A DNA stretch of 64,000 nucleotides from a bacterium (lineage in GTDB: Bacteria; UBP15; UBA6099): NCBI GenBank assembly GCA_029564595.1, contig JAKQPS010000005.1:36750-100749 (forward strand), given 5' to 3'. The notes beneath the pieces are model-generated. The model was given only the letters and a program-made list of their open reading frames with translations, made no database searches and was not told the origin of the DNA. Position numbers and translations under genes: made by a program. Positions 42,532 to 50,445 of this stretch are shown piece after piece; the stretch's first letter is position 1, and the number at the start of each line of letters is the position of its first letter.

Positions 42532-44307
42532 TCACATTTTTTCATCGATAAAACCGAAGTATCTCCCCATCCAGTACGGAAGCAGATAATCCTGAGGGGG
42601 CCTCACCAAACGCGGATTGTCTTCACAGTTTCTAAGCGAATATGGATCGCCCCACCAGATAAAGGACTGGGTCATGCACCGCTCAGCCATCGGGCGGGCG
42701 TAGTTGCCCGTCGGCCTTCCGGATTTGTCCTCGCAATAATGAATGCATTTGTCAGGCGGGCAAATCACTTCCCGCTGCGTCTTGCTTGCGGGGAACTGCT
42801 TCATCATCCTTATCGCGTTGTCCACCGCGCCGTAGTCGTGGCCGTCCGAGCCGGGTCCGACTTTTTTCATTGCGGCCCACATGAAATTGAACCACGGGTT
42901 GTTCTGTTTGATTATCGCGCGGGGCTGTCCCTCCGGCCTCATCACGTCCACATCGAAACTCTTCTGATATATTTCCCGCAACTCGGGGTCCTTCTCGTGC
43001 CATATCAAACTGAACATCGCCAGCATGTGCATGGAGACGCTGTCATAGTTGTTGTAACAACCCTCCGGGCCTCTGTAGAGTCCGTTCTTGGGTAGATATT
43101 TGCTGTAGTCGCGCACAGGCTCGTTCTTGCCCTTGATACAAGTCCATTTGCCGCTCCTCTGCAAAAGGCAGTCGTTGTACCACTTGTCAAACCTTTCATC
43201 GTTCGTGGCAGTGTGAAAAACCTTCATGAAAGCGAGCGCGAGCGCGGCGTTAAATCCCGCAAAATCGTCCAACACTCCCGCGCGGATGCGGCCGAACTGG
43301 CAGTTCTTTCCATCCCAGTCCATGAACTCCATTCCGTTCTTTATCATGTGCATGCCGACCTTGGACGCCAGATCGGCCACCTTGGCCTGAACTTCCTCAT
43401 CGTCAACAAGCTTGGACAGCGCGGATAAAATGAATATATGCCCTGAATATTCATCCTTGCTTGCGTTGTCCAGCCAACTCCATCCCGCGAACTCCTCCAG
43501 CCCGCAATGATCCGATTTCACCCACTGCATCGTTTCGGGGCTGACCGTCCACACGCAGCCTTCGTCTCCGATGCGAACCCAGTTGTTGGTCTTCTTGTCC
43601 GGGTCCGACACATACCGGCTCATTTCAGGAGACTCCAAACCGGGGATGCCCGGCGGCACGAACATCCTCGTGAACAGTCCGGGGACTCCCGTTATCTTCA
43701 TCCTCGTCACTTCTCCGTCCAGAAGAAGCTTGATGTTTTGAAGAGTCGCTTCGTCTTTTGTCACCGCATACTTGAACGCCTGAGCGCCAAGATACAGCCC
43801 GCTCCACAGCCCGTCGTTCTCCCCAGAATGCCAACGCTCGACATCCCTCCACGTGGCAGTCTCCTCCGGAGGGTCGGCCTTCGAGCAGTCCAAGCACGGC
43901 GGGGTCTGTCCCGGCGCGCATTCTACTTTAGCGCAGGGCAACTGCACTCCATTCATCCACTTCAATTCAGGATGAATATTCAGCCGGACCGCCTGCTCCT
44001 CCAAACGATTCGCTTTTTCAGCAAGCGACTCGACGGTCGCCCTCGGCTCATCCTCCGCCTTCGGCCACACTGGCGCGCCATACCTCCACGGCTCCACACA
44101 TGCGCCGGCTTCGCACAGTTTCCCTTCCTCTTTCATGCATTCAATTACCTTCCACTCTCCGCCTTCGCACCTCTTAGCTGAATATGCGTCCTCGGAACAT
44201 GCCTTTGCGCCTTCGGCGCATGTCTCGCCAAGAGCCACTCCCGCCAGCGCTGAATACACAAAACAAACACATATCAAAATAAATCCGGTCAACCTTGCTG
44301 TTTTCAT
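42532..44307 (-). CDS. Secreted protein with N-terminal Cys-rich module
   Basis: 591 residues. The preferred start is the ATG at 44307, with AGGAGG upstream; a longer frame would add 20 residues. A signal peptide (LTGFILICVCFVYSALAG) precedes a short Cys-rich module (ETCAEGAKACSEDAYS, CEGGEWKVIECMKEE, LCEAGACVE). The main part has many aromatic residues and looks like an all-alpha (alpha/alpha)-barrel, similar in style to glycan-processing enzymes, but no family is identifiable. Motifs such as WSGLYLGAQAFKYAVTKDE and GSDGHDYGAVDNAIRMMKQF may contain the site. A periplasmic or cell-surface role is likely. Confidence 0.65.
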   Translation of the reverse strand: MKTARLTGFILICVCFVYSALAGVALGETCAEGAKACSEDAYSAKRCEGGEWKVIECMKEEGKLCEAGACVEPWRYGAPVWPKAEDEPRATVESLAEKANRLEEQAVRLNIHPELKWMNGVQLPCAKVECAPGQTPPCLDCSKADPPEETATWRDVERWHSGENDGLWSGLYLGAQAFKYAVTKDEATLQNIKLLLDGEVTRMKITGVPGLFTRMFVPPGIPGLESPEMSRYVSDPDKKTNNWVRIGDEGCVWTVSPETMQWVKSDHCGLEEFAGWSWLDNASKDEYSGHIFILSALSKLVDDEEVQAKVADLASKVGMHMIKNGMEFMDWDGKNCQFGRIRAGVLDDFAGFNAALALAFMKVFHTATNDERFDKWYNDCLLQRSGKWTCIKGKNEPVRDYSKYLPKNGLYRGPEGCYNNYDSVSMHMLAMFSLIWHEKDPELREIYQKSFDVDVMRPEGQPRAIIKQNNPWFNFMWAAMKKVGPGSDGHDYGAVDNAIRMMKQFPASKTQREVICPPDKCIHYCEDKSGRPTGNYARPMAERCMTQSFIWWGDPYSLRNCEDNPRLVRPPQDYLLPYWMGRYFGFIDEKM

Positions 44308-44432
44308 GATGCCGCCTCCTTGTTCAGTCGCACAACATCTTATATCCGCGCGCCCTATTATATCCAATAATTGTGGAACACGATAAATATTGAATTTTTT
44401 TCATATCGAATCACCTTTAAGACATAGAATTA

Positions 44433-44460
44433 TTGACATGAAAAGATTGTGAATTAGAAT
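44433..44460 (+). promoter_or_regulatory. Sigma-70 promoter for tRNA-Leu
   Basis: TTGACA (44433-44438) and TAGAAT (44455-44460) are 16 bp apart. Start near 44467, about 75 nt before the mature tRNA. Confidence 0.6.
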
Positions 44461-44542
44461 CAAATAGAGGACGATAGGCGCAGTGCGCAGCCCTTTGAAA
44501 GAAATGATTGCGCCGTCAGGAGAACCAAACAGTTTATAACAA

Positions 44543-44628
44543 GCCGGAGTGGCGGAATTGGTAGACGCCCGGGACTTAAAATCCCGTGGGAGCTTGCTCC
44601 CGTGTCGGTTCGACCCCGATCTCCGGCA
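44543..44628 (+). tRNA. tRNA-Leu (anticodon UAA)
   Basis: 86 nt class II tRNA. GCCGGAG pairs with CTCCGGC, discriminator A follows. The anticodon stem CGGGA/TCCCG encloses CTTAAAA, so the anticodon is TAA (reads TTA and TTG). The variable arm TGGGAGCTTGCTCCCGT is long, as expected for leucine. CCA is not encoded. A T-run follows directly and may terminate the transcript. Confidence 0.96.
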
Positions 44629-44652
44629 TTTTTTTTCAAAAGCCGCCCTTTT

Positions 44653-45099
44653 TTATCTTAGTTTGCCGTTCAACCAACCTATCTTCACGTCTTCTCTGAA
44701 ATCGAATTCGGGAACGAGCGGCTTGATGTCCAACAACGGCGAGCCGTCAAGCATATCTACTTGCGAAACATTCAATATGCCGCCTTGTCTTGATTCCAAT
44801 TTGACGACAGATAGACCTATCGGGTTCGGCCTGCCGGGTTTTCGTATAGAAAAAATCCCCATAGGGTTCTCAGGGTCAAGAAACGGCGCGGCGCTTAACG
44901 AAAATTCTTTTGCCCTATGAAACCAATACAACAGTATTAAATGGCTGAATCCTTCAATGCCATCCAATCCTGACGCATATTCTTCATACACCTCCACCTG
45001 ACCTTTTGAATCAGGTTTAAAGACACCCTGTATCGGCGCGTCTGATGGGTTTTGAAATCCTGTCCGAATGATGCCGATTTGTTTGATATGGTATTGCAT
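44653..45099 (-). CDS. TrmO/TsaA-type tRNA methyltransferase
   Basis: 148 residues with the start placed at the ATG at 45099 (an upstream extension of 19 residues has no homology-like pattern). The family core is clear: GQVEVYEEYASGLDGIEGF, SHLILLYWFHRA, FSIRKPGRPNPIGLSVVKL, and DMLDGSPLLDIKPLVPEFD. TrmO methylates N6-threonylcarbamoyladenosine at position 37 of some tRNAs (an all-beta fold using SAM). It lies immediately beside a tRNA gene, which is coincidental or a weak hint. Its neighbours upstream on the same strand are the membrane glycosyltransferase-like gene and the PIG-L gene. Confidence 0.85.
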   Translation of the reverse strand: MQYHIKQIGIIRTGFQNPSDAPIQGVFKPDSKGQVEVYEEYASGLDGIEGFSHLILLYWFHRAKEFSLSAAPFLDPENPMGIFSIRKPGRPNPIGLSVVKLESRQGGILNVSQVDMLDGSPLLDIKPLVPEFDFREDVKIGWLNGKLR

Positions 45100-45165
45100 A
45101 AAAGGCCCCCTACAGCAAAAGACTAAGCAAATAATGCGGAATAATTGAACAAACACAAAAGAGAC

Positions 45166-46728
45166 TCATGTTCTTAAAACAACTGCAGGAAAAGATAACA
45201 CGAAAGCAAAAGAGAAAGCCGCAAATATCCAAGCGAGAGGCGAGACCCATGCGGCGCTTCGCGGAAAGAAAGTCGGCAGGTAATGCCACCACGCGTCAGG
45301 CTGCGCCGCTCTAGCGGAGTTTGCCGGCTTCATCGACGGCGACAAGTTTCTCCACGGGAAATCATCCCTCATCCTATCGCTCAACTCTTCGTCCGTCATT
45401 CCGCGCCGAGCAACCATGTTTTTCAATATCCACCAATGTCCGGCTAGAGGAGAGTATTCGGGGATGTAGTGAACGTTCAGCAAGTCGTCTCTCAACTCAA
45501 CTCCCGCTTCAATGTAAGGAAGCCCGAACGCCGGATGCCGCTTGGTCATCAATATAAACTCATTTTCATTGACGAATACTCCGAGAATATTCACGAACAA
45601 TGAAACGACGAAAACCGTTGCGGCGGCGGCCTTTATTAAAGATGAGTGATTTAGTCTTTCGGCAGCCAACGCCGCTCCGAACATGGCGGCCAGCAACGGA
45701 ACCACCGGCCCCATAAACCTCGGTCCCCATGAATAATCGCCGTGCCACGCATTCCATTTAGCGCACGCTATAGCCGTCGCAATCGAGAGAGCCGCGATAG
45801 TCGCCGCCTCCGCTCCGAAACGTTTCGCCATCGGCCTGTATCCTAGTATTGCCAGAGCCGCGACGGGGGCGTAAAAAACCAATCCTTTGCCGGAACTGAG
45901 CAGCAGCCCGTGAAGCCCGACAAGAAGAGGCGTGTTGAATCCATGCGCTCCATCCCTGTCCGTGCCTCCGAGATATCCGAAATCGAACACATATCCGAAA
46001 CGGATATGGTTGTAATACAAGACCCAAACAACCCATACGGCTAGAAGCCCGAAAAAAGCAAAAACTGCCGGAGCAGATTTTAAAAAGTCTTTTTTGACTC
46101 TTAACCCGTCCGCGAAATAAAGAATCACGGGGGCTGCGGCAACACCCATTATCGGCTTGGTCGCGATTAACAGTCCGAGCAGAAATCCCGCCGCCGCCGC
46201 CCGCGCCGTCCCGCCTCGCGCGCGCCATCCCACCGCAAAGAAGAATCCGCCGGTCAAACAGAGCGCCTGCAACGGCTCGCTGAAAAGCGTTTTCGATTGC
46301 GGCCACAGCATTGTGCCGAAACCCGCAAGCGCAACCACATACAAAGACACTCCGCGCCCGTATCCCAATGCCGAACAAAGAAGAAACACGAACACGCAAA
46401 CGCCTGCGGATATCGCCGCGTTCGTGAACGAAACGATGAAGTATTTCATCAGGGCCGGTTCGACTGTTTTTACGTCTGAAAAAACTGCGTCCGCAAACAA
46501 ATAAGCTGGCAGCTGCGCGAGAGACTGCCCGATTCCGTATTTAGAAACCCAGCTATCCCCCGGTCCCTTTCTTAAAACCACTCTGTCGCTTGGGGCCAGA
46601 AACACGTCGCCGTCTTCCGCTAAGCTGGCCGTTACAAGGTACATCCCCCACGCATCCCCGCCTGTCGGAATTCCTCTCAGCGTCAGAGAGTAAACAGAGA
46701 AAAATAACGCGAAGATAATGGCCGACAC
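45166..46728 (-). CDS. Polytopic membrane protein, GT-C-like
   Basis: 520 residues with about ten hydrophobic segments. The first periplasmic loop carries acidic residues (GGDAWGMYLVTASLAEDGDVFL), the position where GT-C lipid-phosphate sugar transferases have their catalytic acids. The assigned start is GTG at 46728 without a clear Shine-Dalgarno; a GGAGG lies about 60 nt further upstream in front of a non-ATG codon, so the N-terminus may be longer. It sits between a PIG-L deacetylase and a TrmO-like gene, an arrangement consistent with glycan modification but not proof. Confidence 0.68.
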   Translation of the reverse strand: MSAIIFALFFSVYSLTLRGIPTGGDAWGMYLVTASLAEDGDVFLAPSDRVVLRKGPGDSWVSKYGIGQSLAQLPAYLFADAVFSDVKTVEPALMKYFIVSFTNAAISAGVCVFVFLLCSALGYGRGVSLYVVALAGFGTMLWPQSKTLFSEPLQALCLTGGFFFAVGWRARGGTARAAAAGFLLGLLIATKPIMGVAAAPVILYFADGLRVKKDFLKSAPAVFAFFGLLAVWVVWVLYYNHIRFGYVFDFGYLGGTDRDGAHGFNTPLLVGLHGLLLSSGKGLVFYAPVAALAILGYRPMAKRFGAEAATIAALSIATAIACAKWNAWHGDYSWGPRFMGPVVPLLAAMFGAALAAERLNHSSLIKAAAATVFVVSLFVNILGVFVNENEFILMTKRHPAFGLPYIEAGVELRDDLLNVHYIPEYSPLAGHWWILKNMVARRGMTDEELSDRMRDDFPWRNLSPSMKPANSARAAQPDAWWHYLPTFFPRSAAWVSPLAWIFAAFSFAFVLSFPAVVLRT

Positions 46729-46812
46729 CGCGATGACGTTTCTTTTTTTTCGGGTTTTGTTTTTAGAATTCTCGATGACAGAGCCTCCGGGCTATTCCAA
46801 CCGGCGATTGAA

Positions 46813-47664
46813 CTAGTTGCTTTCGGCTTTTTTCAACTCGACCAAGAACGGTTCCACATATTCAAGCCAATCGCTGAAAGTTCGGGGCATTGAAGTTGAA
46901 TACTCATATCCGAGCCTGCCTTCTGTCGGCGGTTTGAGGTAGTCATATTCTGGAGCCGCGCGGTAAGGCTCTTCCTTCAACATCTTTCCGGTCATTATCG
47001 TCCTAAGCGGCGACACGATGGAGGCTTGGCTTTCGTACGCGTCCAGCATCGAAGTTTTTGCCTGCGCCATTTTTTTGTCGAGGCGCACTGTCATGGTTTC
47101 GGTGTCGTCGCGAGGAAGAAACTTTGCGTATCTGTAACTGCCTCTGAGCGTGTTATACAGAGGAAACTCATAATGAGGCGGGTTGCCTCCGACTTCTTTA
47201 ACGATTAAAGAAGCAATTAGCGAGGTTAAATCGTGATCGATGTGGCCTCCCTCATAAGCGATTGATGTGATTTCGACGGGAGACAATGTCCTTGCGACTT
47301 TTAAAGCGTCTTCAAAAGCTTCCTTCACATGTTTGTAGCTCGAAGCGTCCGGATAACCCAAGAAAATGAGATTCTCCTGTTTCACTCCAAGCAGTCTCAT
47401 AGCTTCCCGCGACTCCTTCTCCCTTGTCTCGGCGGGAACATGCAAAGCTCCGTCCGTTATCCAGACGACATTCACATTTTTCCCATCCCGGATGTCGGAC
47501 ATGATTTTGCCCGCGCATCCAAGTTCGTCATCCTGATGCGCGAGAACATACAGAACGTTTGCGTTTTCGGAGGCTGTCGCTAACATGCCCGACGCCGCCA
47601 ATAATACGAATGCCGTTAACAAAACAAGCAACGCCTTGCAAATAAATCCTCTGGTTTTTTCCAT
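46813..47664 (-). CDS. Exported PIG-L family deacetylase
   Basis: 283 residues. A signal peptide (LLVLLTAFVLLAASGMLAT) precedes the deacetylase domain. The zinc motif is AHQDDE rather than the usual AHPDDE (Gln replaces Pro), with HIDHDLTS supplying the third ligand. LmbE-type enzymes remove N-acetyl groups from sugars. Being exported, it would act on an extracytoplasmic glycan. The start at 47664 has GGAG eight bases upstream. It stands next to a GT-C-like protein that may share the pathway (inference). Confidence 0.87.
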   Translation of the reverse strand: MEKTRGFICKALLVLLTAFVLLAASGMLATASENANVLYVLAHQDDELGCAGKIMSDIRDGKNVNVVWITDGALHVPAETREKESREAMRLLGVKQENLIFLGYPDASSYKHVKEAFEDALKVARTLSPVEITSIAYEGGHIDHDLTSLIASLIVKEVGGNPPHYEFPLYNTLRGSYRYAKFLPRDDTETMTVRLDKKMAQAKTSMLDAYESQASIVSPLRTIMTGKMLKEEPYRAAPEYDYLKPPTEGRLGYEYSTSMPRTFSDWLEYVEPFLVELKKAESN

Positions 47665-47732
47665 GTATGCCGCTCCAAAGCAGTTTATCATGATATGTAT
47701 AATAATTGCTTATCCCTCTTGAGTCTACGTTT

Positions 47733-47750
47733 CGGTGATTCAGATCACAT
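47733..47750. promoter_or_regulatory. CRP-like binding site
   Basis: GGTGA, six bases and TCACA form the core of the CRP consensus TGTGA-N6-TCACA, with only the first base different; most flanking positions also fit. Its centre is about 61-63 bp upstream of the predicted small-RNA start, the classic class I activation position. It is also upstream of the divergent PIG-L gene. Confidence 0.55.
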
Positions 47751-47789
47751 GCGGATGGGCTTGTTTTTATGTTTGAAACGCCGGTGGCG

Positions 47790-47798
47790 TGGTATAAT
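47790..47798 (+). promoter_or_regulatory. Extended -10 promoter of the candidate small RNA
   Basis: TGG followed by TATAAT (47793-47798) is a consensus extended -10. There is no good -35 hexamer at the normal distance, consistent with dependence on an activator at the CRP-like site upstream. Confidence 0.55.
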
Positions 47799-47802
47799 AT
47801 AA

Positions 47803-47869
47803 ACGAAGGGAATGGACCTTCTCATAACCTCCTTGGAAAACTCCCTCGTCAGAGGGAGTATTTTTTTTG
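47803..47869 (+). ncRNA. Candidate CRP-dependent small RNA with anti-Shine-Dalgarno loop
   Basis: The predicted transcript is about 65 nt. It begins with a hairpin (GAAGG 47805-47809, loop of seven, CCTTC 47817-47821), then single-stranded CCTCCTT (47828-47834), a perfect complement to a Shine-Dalgarno sequence, then the intrinsic terminator at 47840-47869. No open frame is present and no gene follows on this strand. The layout resembles Hfq-type small RNAs such as CyaR, which is also CRP-activated and carries an ACCUCCUU seed. Homology to CyaR is not claimed. Confidence 0.55.
47840..47869 (+). terminator. Intrinsic terminator of the candidate small RNA
   Basis: ACTCCCTC, a GTCA loop and GAGGGAGT form an 8-bp stem followed by ATTTTTTTT. 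It is the strongest terminator in the window and has no protein gene upstream on this strand. Confidence 0.85.
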
Positions 47870-48011
47870 AGTTTTTTTAAAATAAAGATAAAACCGAATC
47901 CATCATTAGAGTTCGGGCTAAAATAATTGCCCTCAATAGATAACTTTTTCAATTAAAAACACGCTGGATATGCCTTAAGAATCAACTGTTTCTGAAAAAA
48001 AACGCGCTCGC

Positions 48012-48578
48012 TCAATTTACCTGCGCGATTTTCGAGGGGTCTGTCTTAATAACATTGAAGTAAACTTTAAACTCGCCATGATCGGTTTCCAGAGGGACGA
48101 CTAAAAACTGCCTGTCTCTAGAGAATTCGATCGGTTTCTGCACGCTTATCTGGGAGAAAACATTGGCCAGATAACCCTTTTTGACCAGTTGACCTCTCGC
48201 CAGTTCGGAAATCCGGAGTGAAAACTCCCTTAGACAATTCTTTGCCATTTCGTCTAATTCAAAAACCGGCAGACCGAACAGGAAAATTGAGATCAGTTTT
48301 TTTGCCACAATCTCGGGAAGCTGCAGAACAACAAGGCCTTTTATTGCTCCATCCACTCTTAGATAGACAAGAGCGTCGCCGTTGATTTTGTCTGATTTTA
48401 CAAGGCTTAAACACCCCTTGCGCGCTGAAGTATGCCCCATCGACTGTAAAGTCTGATGAAGTGCGGCAAGGAAAGGATTCACAAAGTCAGCCTCGACCTC
48501 GCGCAACCTGTCCGCTATTTCATCAAAAGAGCAAGCTCCCACGATTAAATTATAACGCACATTTCTGAAATCAAACAT
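48012..48578 (-). CDS. CheX-like protein lacking the catalytic Asn
   Basis: 188 residues. The region DFVNPFLAALHQTLQSMGH and the later FELDEMAKNCLREFSLRISELARG align with the CheX/CheC phosphatase fold (a DEM-A-K-x-x-L-x-E helix is typical). In active CheX the motif reads E-x-x-N; here Glu118 is kept but the Asn position is Leu121, so CheY-P phosphatase activity may be lost. It could be a scaffold or binding protein, or use a different site. An unusually long N-terminus precedes the fold. No other chemotaxis gene is nearby. No Shine-Dalgarno is evident. Confidence 0.7.
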   Translation of the reverse strand: MFDFRNVRYNLIVGACSFDEIADRLREVEADFVNPFLAALHQTLQSMGHTSARKGCLSLVKSDKINGDALVYLRVDGAIKGLVVLQLPEIVAKKLISIFLFGLPVFELDEMAKNCLREFSLRISELARGQLVKKGYLANVFSQISVQKPIEFSRDRQFLVVPLETDHGEFKVYFNVIKTDPSKIAQVN

Positions 48579-48612
48579 TAATTATTAATAATGATGAGTG
48601 GAAACATTGTTA

Positions 48613-49947
48613 TTATTTGTCCAATTCGGCCACGATTCTATCGATTGTTTCAGGAATATCCTTGGCCTCGACGCTGCAGAAAGCGACTCTTATGCCGTTG
48701 AAGCCTGTCGATGAATCCGAAAGCGGAATAACGCCGAGTTTTCGATTTTTCAGCAGTTTATCAGCGAAATCCTCCGCAGGGGTTTTCAAGTTGATGAAGC
48801 AGAAAAAACCGGAGTTGAAAGGATCGGCGACTGCGGATTGGGGCAGATTGGACGCCATCGCGCGTTTTATCATTGAATACCGCTCTGCAAGGACGGATAT
48901 AACGCGCGCCCTTTCGGAATCGCATTCGACGCCCGACTCAATAGCGGCCGCAACGGCATGTTGAAAGGCCAGATTCGAGTTTGAAATCGTTCCGCGAATA
49001 AGCGCGCCGACCTTGTTGTCGAACTCCGCGGAGAGCTTTGCCGGCTCTCCCCATGAAGGATGATAAGCAAACGTCACAGAGCCGACTCTCGCCCCGTAAA
49101 GCAGGAACTCCTTTGACGCTCCGTCGCATTTCACCGGCAAAATATTGGGGTGAGCGCCGATGAAATGACCGAAAAGAGATATCTGCGCCGCGTTCTTTTC
49201 ATACACGAAACCATCGTACGCGTCGTCGAACACGAGAATCAGCTTTCTTCCGGAAGCGTCCGCTACTTTCAACAGAGCCTTTCGCAGCGCCAGCCCCTCA
49301 TCGACAGTCGGCATATAGCCGGTCGGGTTGTTCGGAAAATTCAAAATCGCGACGACATCCTGAGTCTTCGCGGTTTCCCGAACCGCGTCTACGAAAGAAT
49401 CCACATCCAGCCCAGCGCCTGCCTCGTTGAAAAGCCGGGCGGCGCGAATTTTCAGGCCGAGCATGTCGGATAGAACAAGATCGTAGTTCTCCCATCTCCT
49501 GTCGTGGCAAACGATTGTGTCTCCGGGCGAGGCGAAGAGGCGCGCGACATACGCAAGGCCGGACGTGACTCCGGGAGACACTATCGGCTGTCCGATCAAA
49601 TCAGAGTCGAACTTATAGAACGGCGACAACTTTCTAATTATCCACTCGCGCCATGCCGCGCGATATCTGGGCAGCCCGCATATCGGGGCGTACGGCGCTA
49701 TTTTTTCCGGGTCCAGAGCCTTTAAATGCTTCACCACGGAAGGAAGATAGAAAGTGCGGACATCGTCTCCGCCGCCTTCGAGGAACTCTGACGATTTCCC
49801 CTGCGCGGAGCCTATGGTCGCGTTGATCTCCGCTTCCTTTTTGGCTCTGCCGCTCCAGTAAAAAATACCTTGAGGGAGAACAAGCTCCCTTCCCTCGGCG
49901 GACATTGCGCCAAGAAGCCCGGCGTCTCTAAGCGTTTCGAACTTCAT
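48613..49947 (-). CDS. Class I/II PLP-dependent aminotransferase
   Basis: 444 residues. The fold-type I signature is complete: IVSPGVTSGLAYVARLF for the phosphate region, VAILNFPNNPTGYMPTV with the N-N-P-T-G loop, LVFDDAYDGFVYE with Asp, and the Schiff-base Lys in CDGASKEFLLYGARVGSV. The length and motif set fit the aspartate/tyrosine-type or ACC-synthase-like branch. The substrate is undefined. GGAGAAAAAAAT precedes the ATG. It follows rsfS in the same direction, with about 85 bp between. Confidence 0.9.
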   Translation of the reverse strand: MKFETLRDAGLLGAMSAEGRELVLPQGIFYWSGRAKKEAEINATIGSAQGKSSEFLEGGGDDVRTFYLPSVVKHLKALDPEKIAPYAPICGLPRYRAAWREWIIRKLSPFYKFDSDLIGQPIVSPGVTSGLAYVARLFASPGDTIVCHDRRWENYDLVLSDMLGLKIRAARLFNEAGAGLDVDSFVDAVRETAKTQDVVAILNFPNNPTGYMPTVDEGLALRKALLKVADASGRKLILVFDDAYDGFVYEKNAAQISLFGHFIGAHPNILPVKCDGASKEFLLYGARVGSVTFAYHPSWGEPAKLSAEFDNKVGALIRGTISNSNLAFQHAVAAAIESGVECDSERARVISVLAERYSMIKRAMASNLPQSAVADPFNSGFFCFINLKTPAEDFADKLLKNRKLGVIPLSDSSTGFNGIRVAFCSVEAKDIPETIDRIVAELDK

Positions 49948-50031
49948 ATTTTTTTCTCCATATAAAATATTTTTCGGCGATAGGGATTTAGTTCCCTGCG
50001 CCTTTAACTGCTTGTTTGCGTATTTGCAGGG

Positions 50032-50445
50032 TCATTTCCTCTTTTTTGAGGAAGGCTTAGGTTTTGCGACAGGCGCGGCGGGGTCCATCTCCACAGGCTT
50101 GCCGTCTCCCCAGATGCTCATCAAGTCATAATATTTCTTCGCGTCCGTAGTGAAGATATGCACGATGAGATCGCCGAAATCCATGATAATCCAACCGGAA
50201 GCAGCCGCGCCGTCCATCCCGTGCGCTCTCGCGCCTGCTTCTTTCGCGCCTTCGAGCAGTCGTTCTTTCAGAGCGTCAAGATGAACCCTGTTCTTTCCCG
50301 ACACGAACAAAAAGTAATTCGTATAGTCACACACTCGCCGCACGTCGATCAGTTCGATGTCGAATCCCATCCTGTCGAACGCGAGAGCGGCCAGTTTTCT
50401 AGCGAGTCTTTTTCCAGCTATCAATGATTTCTCCTTATTGGTCAA
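50032..50445 (-). CDS. rsfS: Ribosome silencing factor RsfS
   Basis: 137 residues. The family core is present (IELIDVRRVCDYTNYFLFVS, VHLDALKERLLEGAKEAGAR, WIIMDFGDLIVHIFTTDAKK, YYDLMSIWGDG). RsfS (YbeB) binds ribosomal protein L14 and blocks subunit joining during starvation. The C-terminus has a lysine-rich extension. It starts at TTG, overlapping the stop of the LCP gene by about ten bases. nadD-LCP-rsfS is a familiar arrangement. Confidence 0.92.
   Translation of the reverse strand: MTNKEKSLIAGKRLARKLAALAFDRMGFDIELIDVRRVCDYTNYFLFVSGKNRVHLDALKERLLEGAKEAGARAHGMDGAAASGWIIMDFGDLIVHIFTTDAKKYYDLMSIWGDGKPVEMDPAAPVAKPKPSSKKRK

Noticed and set aside
44549..44920. Open frame beginning MAELVDARDLKSRG
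   Set aside because: It is tRNA-Leu read as protein and runs into the antisense of the TrmO-like gene.
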